In this document: positions 21,501-30,325 of the stretch, in pieces | Numbering within the stretch: the first letter of the stretch is position 1 | How the letters are laid out: each line of letters starts with the position of its first letter | DNA from: Lasiosphaeris hirsuta | Taxonomy: Eukaryota; Ascomycota; Sordariomycetes; Sordariales; Lasiosphaeriaceae | Assembly (NCBI GenBank): GCA_030549175.1 | Contig: JAUKUA010000001.1 | Span: 7,874,001 to 7,938,000 of the forward strand | Direction of reading: 5' to 3' | DNA length: 64,000 nucleotides | Program-made: the position numbers and the translations under genes | Notes under the pieces: model-generated | The model's database searches: none | What the model was told of the DNA's origin: nothing | The model's input: only the letters and a program-made list of their open reading frames with translations

Positions 21501-23366
21501 GGTGGTGGGCACCACACCCGCGTCCACCCGCCGCGACCCCTAATCCCCCTCTCTCCATTCCTCCAGCCCTCCGTCCCGGCTGCGCAGAATCAACCGGCAT
21601 TTGCAGACCGCCGTGCCAGACACTAGACATACTGCCAGACCGGTCATATCGGTCATTTCCTCATCATCTCATAAATTACGTGGAGCCTCCCGTGCACGCA
21701 GAGTGGTCCGCCCGCGCTCCGTGCCCCGCCATCGAGCTAGTTTAGACTCGAACCTTTGCAGAGTTGTTGAGCTAGGAGAGACACCGCTGGAGTAACCCAG
21801 CACGCCAGGGCAGCAGCACCCGGCACCCAGCACACCTCCTTCACCCAGTCTGCTCTTGAGCTGCTGAGCTCGAGCGCATCTTCACACACACATCAAACAT
21901 TGCCTTGTGCCTCGACAACCCCGGCGAGGACTGCCATTTCAGCCTGCCGATTCCATACGAGCTTTTGCACCAGAGACGGACGACCCAAACCGTACACGCG
22001 CAGCCCTGTGGGCAACTCGCAGCCGTCACCTCACCTCCCCGTCCGCACCTTTCCGCTGCCCCGTCGCATCTCTGTGGTTTATCACCATGTCCACGGGTCG
22101 CTGCTGCTCTAGCTCCTGTTTGTCGATCAAGGCGGTGTCGGTGGGTGCCCTGCTGCACTGAGGCTCTTTGGCCTGTCTGGCTTCGCTTGTCGCTTGTCGC
22201 TTGTCTGCTTCAGCTGTCGCCTCAGTTTTTGGCATTTGTGTCTTGCTTTCTGCTCTTCGCTTCGCTGCTTGCTGCACGGGTCGACGAGGCGGGCCCCACG
22301 CTCCCCAGACGCTGGAGACTTGGAGACGGGAGACCGACGTCGAGACCGCGCCGTCCTGCGACCTCAGCTCTCCCCCTCCCCCCCCTCCCCCCCCAGCTCC
22401 CACAGCTCCCACAGCTCCCACAGCTGCCACGAGCTTCCACATCGGTTTCCTCGCTCCCGCCACTGCCCCGTGCCTGATTTTCACCCATAAACACGCATTC
22501 CGACTCGCTGGTTGATCTTCGCAAGCTGTTGTTCCCGAGTTCCTACCCCACACCTTGGAATCCCCAAATCTGTCCTTCCACCAGTTCTCCGGTTCTCGTG
22601 GCGCCCTACTGCGCGTTTCAACTCCTCCACACCATGTAAGCGATGCCGGAGCAGAAGCCGGCGGGTGAGACCAGGCATTAACGCTGACCAAGTCTCCCTC
22701 CCACAGTTCCCATCAACCTCGAACGCGCCCGAAGCCGTTATCAAATCAAAGCTCTGCCTCTCTCGCCTTGCCACAATGCGCCAGCCCTCATTCTGACCGT
22801 CTGCCGAGAAACGCCAAACGCAAACCGGGCGCAAACCTGTCTAGCCACCCCCCCCCCCCCCCCCCTAATCAATTCAAGACAGCGGGACGTCGAGCCACTG
22901 GGCCACTGGGCCACCCGGCGATCCCCCTCACCTGCGACGGCGACAGCTACCGAGACGAACCTCTTCTCCAATTCCTGCGCGAGCCGGCGATCTGTTCGTT
23001 GGCCGTTCCCTGCTCCCGTGCTCGTACCCCACAGGGGTCAAGAAAAAGCGACGGAGAAGAAAAGAAGGAAGCATTAACGCGCTTCTCCAAGCCTGCCGTG
23101 CGCCGTGCCAGGTGTTCCTGTGTGGGGAAGCCGTAGACGCTGCTGGACTGGCTCGACTGGCTATAGCATGAAGCGTCCCCGCCTAATCTCGATCTAGCCG
23201 GCCCCTCCGTAATATACGGGACTGCGGGACGAGAGACGTCATTCCCTGGCGGTAATATTTCTGTAGCATCGGATTGGCATCACCGGAACCTTCCAAATAG
23301 CATCGTCAGGCACACCAGGCCATCCAGCGCAAGGGGGGGGGCTTCTCCCGCCTTGCCCAACACGCG
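18541..23366. other. 4.8-kb stretch without a recognisable protein gene
   Basis: GC content is moderate to high and no frame shows domains or a convincing exon-intron structure. Notable content: a G-run near 19389-19400, a 10-bp tandem repeat at 20234-20280, and from about 22370 long pyrimidine tracts (CCCTCCCC; a C-run at about 22849-22865). The final part probably contains the 5' leader of the gene at 23367. A possible leader intron lies at about 22634-22706 (GTAAGC to CCCACAG with GCTGAC). Confidence 0.5.
20234..20280 (+). repeat. 10-bp tandem repeat ACAAGCAACC, about 4.7 copies
   Basis: Perfect direct repeats of ACAAGCAACC in a region without genes. It is a minisatellite-like tract with no evident coding role. 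Confidence 0.9.
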
Positions 23367-26300
23367 ATGCGGCGGAACCGAACCCCGCCTCCTCCGGCGC
23401 CATCGCCCTACCGGGCCTTGGCCCACCACCACGCCCACCATGGCGCGGCCCCTCAAGCGGTACAGCAGCACGTTCCGGCATCCGCTTCGTCTCTGATCAG
23501 GTCATTCAATGTCGAGACGAACCCGACGCGGCCCATGCGCCCCTCGCCGCTGACGGCTTCGACCATTCCTAACATGCCGCTTGACCTGGTCGATCGCATC
23601 CGGTCATTTCCTCTCTTCATGTCTGCCCCAGAAGATTTCCTGGTCGCCATCGGCGCCCATCTGAGGCCACAGATCCACTCTGCACACGACCACATCCTCA
23701 CAGAGGGAGACGAGGCGAAAGCAATGTACTGGCTGGTCCGTGGCATCGTTGCTGTCACCTCGCGCGACGGCGAGGCCGTCTACGCCGAGCTCACGCCGGG
23801 TGCTTTCTTTGGAGAGATTGGCGTGCTCATGGACGTGCCCCGAACCGCCACCATCGTAGCCCGGACAAAATGCCTCCTCGTCGTCCTCAAGAAGGAAGAC
23901 CTCCAGGCCGAGCTGCCCAAATACCCCGACATGGAAAAGGCCATTCGACATGAAGCTCAGGAGAGGTTAACCATCCTAAAGAAAAAGCGCCAGGAGAGCG
24001 GCCAAGTCGGAAAGCTCCCCGATAACAATGGCTCCAAGCTCGCACGCGAGGCCGCTCCGGGCGAGGTGAGCACGGGCGATGTAGGCGTCATCAGAGAGGG
24101 CGCCGTAGTCAACACCAAGAAGCGCAAGTCGCCGAGCCCCGGTGTGATCGAAGACCCTGCCATCAGCGGAAGCGCCCTCGGCAGCGGTTATGTCAACATC
24201 CGCAAGACACTCAAGGAGCTGCCTCTCTTCTCGGCCCTGCCTGCCGACACCCTTCACTTCCTCGGCCTCAGTGCGCAGCCCAAGACATACTCTCCCTTCA
24301 CCGATATTGTGCGCCAAGGTAGTCCTGGAAATGAGATATTTTTCATCGTCCGTGGCGAAGCCGAAGTAATACACGAGATGCCGAGCCCCCCCAATCCCAG
24401 GCGGTCGACGAGATCGTCATACACGCGGCCGAGGTTAAAGCAAGGGCAATATTTCGGAGAGGTGTCGAGCTTAGGACTATCCGAGGGGAGAACAGCCACC
24501 GTGCGGTCCATCACCGCTGTCGAGTGTCTGATGGTGGGCGGCGAGGCCCTCGATGAGCTGTGGAAGCGCTGCCCACCCGAGATCAAGCTGCAGGTGGAAG
24601 AGACGGCAAAGAAGCGCTACCACGCATCTGACGACGATGTCGAGATGGGCGATGCTGAGAGCCGCGCCCTTTCTGACGATGAACGGTCATCAACCCCACC
24701 CAGCCAGGCCGGCCTCCCCCAGGTCACATTCACGACACCCTCCAAACCAACCTCGCCGACCAAGACCGATGCGGAAACGCGTCAACCCTCGGATCCCGAT
24801 CCGTATCTCAGTGTGGACATGGAGAACCTCCGCAACCGCCGACGCAACTCGCTCGCACCCCTTGCTCCCCAGTCAGACTCATCTCCCATTGTGAGTGCTG
24901 CCAAGCCGAGCACGTACGAACTCAGCCCTCTCAAGCTATTCGCCCCGCCCCCGCTCGCTCTCACAACTCACGACGACTCCCCCTTGCCATCAAAGCGTGC
25001 ACGCACCCTTTCCCGGAAATCATTGGCGGGAGAGGATGAGAAGCCACAGTTACCAGACAACATCTTGATTGCTATCTTCAAGCACCTTGATCTTTTGGAA
25101 TTGATTCGTATGAGGATCGTTTGCAGGAAGTGGCGGCGATTCCTGACCGAGAGCCCCAAGCTTTGCACGCACGTCGACCTTAGTCCGATCAACCGGAAAG
25201 TGACGGATTGGTCTCTCGCCAACATCATTGCCCCGTTTATCGGAACGCGGCCGGTCGAGATTGACATTGGCAACTGCTTCCACGTCACCGACGAGGGCTT
25301 CCAGGCGCTCTGGAAAGGATGCGGTAAGAACATCAAGACATGGAAGATGCGTAGCGTGTGGGACGTCTCTGCCGGCCAGATACTGGAGATGAGTGATAAT
25401 GCCAAGGGCCTCGAGGAGGTGGACTGGAGCAATTGCCGCAAGGTCGGAGATAATTTGCTGGCGAGGGTGGTAGGCTGGGTTGTCCCAGTAGCCCCGCCTC
25501 CCCGCGAGAACTCGAGAAATGTAGTCATTTCGAGCTCCGCCGCCAGGGGCAAAAGGGGTTCCCAGCACCAGCAAAAGACGCCGGAGAGGCCGTCCGAGGG
25601 CCCACCAACGGGTCCCCTTCCTCCCCTACCGGGCACCGTTATTGGGTGCCCACGTCTTCGCCGTCTCAATCTCTCTTATTGCAAGCACATTACAGATCGC
25701 TCCATGGCACACCTGGCAGCCCACGCCTCCAATCGGCTCCAGTCTCTCTCCCTCACCCGCTGCACCTCCATCACGGACGCGGGCTTCCAGACCTGGGCTC
25801 CGTATCGGTTCAACGAACTGACACACCTGTGCCTCGCCGATTGCACTTACCTATCGGACAACAGCATCATTTCCCTGGTAAATGCGGCCAAAAACCTCAC
25901 CCACCTAGACCTCAGCTTCTGCTGCGCGCTCTCGGACACGGCAACCGAAGTAGTAGCCCTCGGCCTGCCTCTGCTCAGGGAGCTCAGGCTTGCCTTCTGC
26001 GGTAGCGCCGTGAGCGACGCAAGCCTGGGGTGCATCGCCCTCCATCTCAATGAGCTACGGGGGCTCAGCGTCCGAGGCTGCGTCCGCGTCACTGGTAATG
26101 GAGTCGAGAACGTGCTAGAGGGCTGCGGTCGGCTGGAGTGGGTTGATGTCAGCCAGTGCAAGAATCTTGGGGGCTGGCTGGTAGGCGGCGGCGTGGCGAG
26201 ATGGGGATTTGATGAGCGCGGAAAGGGAGAAAACGACGAGGGTTGGAAGATATCGGGTGGGAAGCCGCCGGTCCAGGGTGGGAAGATGGGTGCTGGTGGC

Positions 26301-26459
26301 GTTGGCGGTGGGATTGGTGTTGGGATGCGTGGGGCAATCAAGGTTCTGGGGCCTGGGCCAGTCATGCGGCCGGTGATTCCACCCCGAGGAGTGACTGCGC
26401 GTCGAACTCGAAGGCCGGTGAGGTTTGTAGTGGAAAAGGGAGTCGGCGGGCTGAGGTGA
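23367..26459 (+). CDS. Cyclic-nucleotide-binding / F-box / leucine-rich-repeat protein
   Basis: A single long exon encodes 1030 residues. Two cNMP-binding domains come first. One spans about 75-185, with the phosphate-binding cassette FFGEIGVLMDVPRTATIVA. The other spans about 280-418, with YFGEVSSLGLSEGRTATVRS. A low-complexity linker rich in Ser and Pro follows, then an F-box at about 558-605 (LPDNILIAIFKHLDLLELIR). Cysteine-containing LRRs of the AMN1 type run to about 930 (LRRLNLSYCKHITD; LTHLDLSFCCALSD). A Gly-rich and basic tail ends the protein. An F-box with LRRs normally supplies substrate recognition for an SCF ubiquitin ligase. Here ligand binding by cNMP domains could control it, which is inference. 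The first cassette keeps the Arg (PRTA) that contacts the cyclic phosphate; the second also has an Arg (GRTA). Similar architectures appear conserved in filamentous ascomycetes. Confidence 0.92.
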   Translation: MRRNRTPPPPAPSPYRALAHHHAHHGAAPQAVQQHVPASASSLIRSFNVETNPTRPMRPSPLTASTIPNMPLDLVDRIRSFPLFMSAPEDFLVAIGAHLRPQIHSAHDHILTEGDEAKAMYWLVRGIVAVTSRDGEAVYAELTPGAFFGEIGVLMDVPRTATIVARTKCLLVVLKKEDLQAELPKYPDMEKAIRHEAQERLTILKKKRQESGQVGKLPDNNGSKLAREAAPGEVSTGDVGVIREGAVVNTKKRKSPSPGVIEDPAISGSALGSGYVNIRKTLKELPLFSALPADTLHFLGLSAQPKTYSPFTDIVRQGSPGNEIFFIVRGEAEVIHEMPSPPNPRRSTRSSYTRPRLKQGQYFGEVSSLGLSEGRTATVRSITAVECLMVGGEALDELWKRCPPEIKLQVEETAKKRYHASDDDVEMGDAESRALSDDERSSTPPSQAGLPQVTFTTPSKPTSPTKTDAETRQPSDPDPYLSVDMENLRNRRRNSLAPLAPQSDSSPIVSAAKPSTYELSPLKLFAPPPLALTTHDDSPLPSKRARTLSRKSLAGEDEKPQLPDNILIAIFKHLDLLELIRMRIVCRKWRRFLTESPKLCTHVDLSPINRKVTDWSLANIIAPFIGTRPVEIDIGNCFHVTDEGFQALWKGCGKNIKTWKMRSVWDVSAGQILEMSDNAKGLEEVDWSNCRKVGDNLLARVVGWVVPVAPPPRENSRNVVISSSAARGKRGSQHQQKTPERPSEGPPTGPLPPLPGTVIGCPRLRRLNLSYCKHITDRSMAHLAAHASNRLQSLSLTRCTSITDAGFQTWAPYRFNELTHLCLADCTYLSDNSIISLVNAAKNLTHLDLSFCCALSDTATEVVALGLPLLRELRLAFCGSAVSDASLGCIALHLNELRGLSVRGCVRVTGNGVENVLEGCGRLEWVDVSQCKNLGGWLVGGGVARWGFDERGKGENDEGWKISGGKPPVQGGKMGAGGVGGGIGVGMRGAIKVLGPGPVMRPVIPPRGVTARRTRRPVRFVVEKGVGGLR

Positions 26460-28227
26460 GCCGTCGAAAATCATACACAGGCTGGATGGATGCATGCATG
26501 GCGCTCTGGTCTGGACGAGGTACGAGGCGGCTTTTTGTATATGACGATTCATGACAACCGGCACATACGCGATACACGACCCTACGACTTTAATGTTACA
26601 TAACGGCTGGACAGGCATGGGTCAGGATCATAACATAGACGCGGGGTCGCGGCGAGCCAGGGTTAAAACTCGGAGACGGGGACGGACGGGCAGGTATCGC
26701 GGATCGGATTGGAATGGATGCCCAGGGATTGATACCCCGTTTCGTATTTACACAGGTTGTTGGATGGGATATATTATTGTTGGTTAGTGTTTATTGCATG
26801 ATGGAATTCACATACAACACGGTGTGCCAAGGTGGGCTGTGAACACTGCTGATACCCTTTTCGTTATTTGAATGTGATACTATTTTTGAATGACGCTATT
26901 TCAGAGAAGCGGCGTTTTGACACCTCGCCCCTTCCTCACAAGCTTGAGGCAGCACTTGAGAAACGCGGTCGAAGTGGCAAGAGTTAGGTCAATGTGGAAT
27001 CCTTTTAAAACCCTGGGATTATCTTTTTGCTTGACAAAGGGTCCTCGGGAGCTGTGGTAGTTGAGTAGTAGCCTGGTTGTTTGTGCCCCTATTGCTCAAA
27101 AATTGCTCGTTAACATGCAAATAGCAAGCTCCCTGGTGCTTCTGCCTGCCTTTGGTGCCCGTAGGTTAAAATATAAAATTCTAGTGCATGCTGGTGCCAA
27201 TTCCCTTGTTGATTTCGGATGTATTTGGCCTCCCCCTTTACCCCCGGACCCAGCGAAATCAACCTTGGGCCTACAAATTCGTTCCTTCTTTTCTCTGAGA
27301 CAAAAGTTTCGTCCGGTATCCCAATTGAGCACTCGACCCGCTCGCCCCATGCTCCCTGCCGTGAGGCCTGCTGCGTGTGCCCCCGCGTCGTCGTGGTCCT
27401 TGAGATCGCTCCTTCGTCTTGTAAAATAGTTTCCGTCTGACATCCCCCCTGTTTGTGCTCCATTCAATCATTCTCAATTCAATTTCTGTAATCTCTCAGG
27501 CTGTTTTAGTCTTTCCGGAGAGGCCCGTCCGGAGGTCAATCTACGCGACCCAGGGTCCTCATGGTCGTTCTTTCTTTTTGTTGAATATCTAGTTTCCGTC
27601 TAGTATGCTCTATTCGCCTAATTTCCGTTCCCTTGCTGTGAGCTCTATGACCCGTCAGAAGCCAGGCTGCATGCCCTGAGTTGGTCCTTGTGATCACTCT
27701 TGCCTTGAAATAGTTTCCTTCTGATGTTCTTCTTCAGTACTCCATTTCCTCATTCTTTTTACTTGCTGTGAGCTCTGTGGACCGTCCGGGGATCAAGCTG
27801 TGTGCCCCGAGTCGGCCGGGTGCCCTGAAGGTCGCTCCTGCTTCCTGTTAGATGGGTTTCGTCCAATATTCCTTTTCGGTGCTTCATACACTCATTCTTC
27901 TTCATTTTTGGAGCTCTGTTATGGCCCAAGCTTCACTCCAAGAAAAAAAATATAAATACCACTTCTTCCATGGTGACATTTTTCACATTTTCCTCTCCAC
28001 CTCACGCCAACCTTTCTCAACTACTTCACACTGGCATTCTTTTCTTTGCCTTTTCTTATCTGGGCACGCGCGTTTTGAACCTCCCAAAACGCCTAATTCT
28101 GTGTCCGCCAGGTCTTTTCCCCCCTCAAGTGCGCCTTTTTGTTTTGCAATCGGGCCTCTTTTTCCTCCAACCGCGTCTTTTCGTGTCGCAATTAGGCCTC
28201 TTTCGTAGCCAGCAACTCCTATCAGCC
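26460..28227. other. Intergenic; 3' region, then repeat-rich upstream region
   Basis: The first 600 bp are presumably the 3' UTR and terminator region of the F-box gene. From about 27300 to 27905 the sequence is a diverged tandem repeat (annotated separately). At 28090-28215 there is a second, pyrimidine-rich internal repetition (GCAAT[C/T][G/A]GGCCTCTTT twice). An open frame begins at 27970 in phase with the next gene but is low-complexity. Confidence 0.5.
27300..27905 (+). repeat. Diverged tandem repeat, about 5 copies of 120-165 bp
   Basis: The landmark GTTTCCGTCT or its variants (GTTTCGTCCGG, GTTTCCTTCT, GTTTCGTCCAA) occurs at about 27309, 27428, 27591, 27712 and 27857. A second landmark (CCGTCCGG, then TCAA, then GCCCCGAG or variants) occurs at about 27358, 27525, 27650 and 27781. 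TGCTGTGAGCTCTATG or -GTG is shared by two copies. The order of landmarks is constant, so this is a true tandem array that has diverged. No coding frame is conserved across copies. Confidence 0.7.
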
Positions 28228-29688
28228 ATGTCCAACAGCAACCTGGCTTTCAACTGGCGCCTGTCGGCCTACGACACAGGCTACGAGAACCGCCCCGAGA
28301 AGGCAGTGATTCGTATCGGCCATTGGGGCAGCGACTGGGTCGACGTGGACGACGGTGCCGACGAGAGAAGAACCAAAAAGATGGAAGTGCTCCAGAAGGC
28401 CACAGCTCTAGCCCAGGCCCAGGAACTCGCCGAGATGGAGGAGTACTACACCGAGATGGGGGGGCACCACGCAACTGCTGCGATGGCCGAGCAGCGCGAA
28501 GCCATTCTCAAGAGGCACGCTGCTGTGAACGCCCAGATCGCAGCGACGGCTGAGGAAATGGCAGCTACCAAGCGCCAGGAGGTAGCCGACCGGGGCAAGT
28601 TCAGTAAAGAGGACCTCAACGTCACCGGCTTCGACCCTACCGACCTGGCCGCCGTCGTGGGCAAGTTTCTACCCCACAATGCCTTTCCGGGGGTCGAGCC
28701 CCTGGCTCCTGTGTCTGACCCGTCCCAGGGCGCGACCAAAGCCCACCTCGATGCCGAGATCCTTGCTGCGACCGAGCACACTGTCAAGACCATCGACACG
28801 GCTCCGTTTGTCGTCATGCGCTTGGTGGGAGGTCGCACCACCCTACACCTACTCGCCGACCGAGAGTCGAACCGGTTCCGCTTCAATGTCGACAGTGCTT
28901 TGCCCACGACCCTGTCGGATGACCTCAAAAGCCGCCTGGTTTTCTTCCGCGAGTGGACCAAGCCGGGCTGCTCAAGCGACGAGGCGCGATACGACGCCTG
29001 GATGGGTGAAGTCAAGCACTTTGTTAAGAACTATAGACCGCCGGTCCGAGTTCTGCGCTGGTGGGAGCCGGAGGATCCCATTCATGACCTCCCCATTGAG
29101 GTCCCCGACCTTGCTGACCTGGCCGGCCTGCTCCCGACAGGCCAGTATCAAACGTACTTGACGGACCTCCGCCGCAAGGTCGCCAAAGAGGTCGCAACCC
29201 AGCTCAAGGTCCCGTCTGCCGTCTCCGACGGCCACCACGTCATCTGCCGTTATATCAACAGCCCAGATTATGCCCCAGATGCCGAGCTGCAAGAGGCCCA
29301 GATAGCGGCCGAGGCCTTTCAGGTAAGCACCAGTCCCCCACTCTTTGCAACGCCTATGTGCCGTGTCTAACCACTGCCATAGCAAATCCGACTTGGACCA
29401 TCCCCCGAGGGACCTCTTCTCATCAGCCCCGGCCAGATGCACGCCCTCAAGAGAGCGGTGTACGAGCACGGTACCACGAAATCTTGCATGCTTGCCGATC
29501 AGGTCGAGGCGTATGTTATCGTCTTCTTGCGATTTGGCGTCCCCCTGGATGGCAATCTGGACAATGACACGCTCTACGCCATCTTTGAGAAAATGATTCG
29601 GATTGTGCACATACTTCTCGTCGGCGACATTGAGGATGAGATCCATCCAACCCAGTATCCGATCCCCAGCACGGGCGAGGACAAGTAG
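28228..29688 (+). CDS. Hypothetical protein, fungal orphan (two exons)
   Basis: Exons 28228-29322 and 29383-29688 join in phase 0 at GTAAGC / GCCATAG (60-bp intron, TCTAAC branch) to give 466 residues. Residues about 50-125 are rich in Glu, Ala, Lys and Gln and probably form a long helix or coiled coil (KATALAQAQELAEMEEYY). The remainder is a mixed, apparently globular region (APFVVMRLVGGRTTLHLLAD; VRVLRWWEPEDPIHDLPIEV) with no signal peptide or membrane segment. I recognise no domain. An in-frame extension to 27970 would add a hydrophobic, repetitive N-terminus. The ATG at 28228 is preferred because composition changes sharply there. It converges with a broken NLR gene. Confidence 0.7.
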
Positions 29689-30208
29689 GCCAAGGGGTTG
29701 TGTGCGGTTATGATATAGGAGTTGCGGGTAGTTAGATAGGGGTTTCACGGGTTTACGATGGGGCTCTAGCTAATAGGACAACGCAATGAATTTTCAACCG
29801 AATGCGTTTTTTCGAGCGATAATACGCCGAGTATATTACAGCCCTGGAAATGCCTTCCAGCATAAAAAGTATGGCATCTCTAGTGTTAAAAAGGCATATT
29901 TAGTATTCCGCAAGGCCTCTTCACCTTCAAAGAGAGCATTCATGGTGCTTAAAAGGCAATTTTGGCATTTGAAGGTCTTTTCCATGTCCATGACTGGGCA
30001 TCTTCCCTGGCAATCGCGGCTTTCAAGTCTCACGCTAACAACTTCAAACAAACAAGTTGTGCAAGACTGTACCACCTTCCAGTTAGTTTGCCGCCCAGCT
30101 GTCCTCACCTCAATATCCTCACGCGAGACAGAAGCTTCTGTTTCCCCGGGCGCCCAAGATCCGGCGCTCTGTTGGTCGTCCTCCCCTCCGGTGTTTGTGT
30201 GTTGTCGG
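29689..30208. other. Intergenic 3' region
   Basis: At 29810-29990 the DNA is AT-rich with repeated AAAAGGCAT, GCCTTCCAG and AAGGCCTCTT motifs. These resemble stretches at 9760-9870, 35480-35640 and 59690-59745. No gene is supported here. Confidence 0.45.
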
Positions 30209-30325
30209 CATCAACAATCGTAACTTGCACGGGAGTGCTTCTATCTACATCAACAAACGCAGCTTGCACAGGAGTTGTTCTATCGACATCAACAACCGTA
30301 GCCTGCACAGGATTTGTCATCCCCG
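30209..30325 (-). repeat. 39-bp tandem repeat, 3 copies
   Basis: Units start at 30209, 30248 and 30287 (CATCAACAA[A/C/T]CG). On the minus strand they encode a 13-residue repeat (TTPVQAAFVDVDR and variants) in a 71-codon frame (30320-30105) whose ATG overlaps the stop of the preceding NLR-pseudogene frame (ATGA). It may be the former C-terminal extension of that gene. Confidence 0.8.

Noticed and set aside
22026..22691. 221-codon minus-strand ORF with Gly-rich runs
   Set aside because: The Gly-rich part is just the complement of a CCCTCCCC tract in a pyrimidine-rich leader region.
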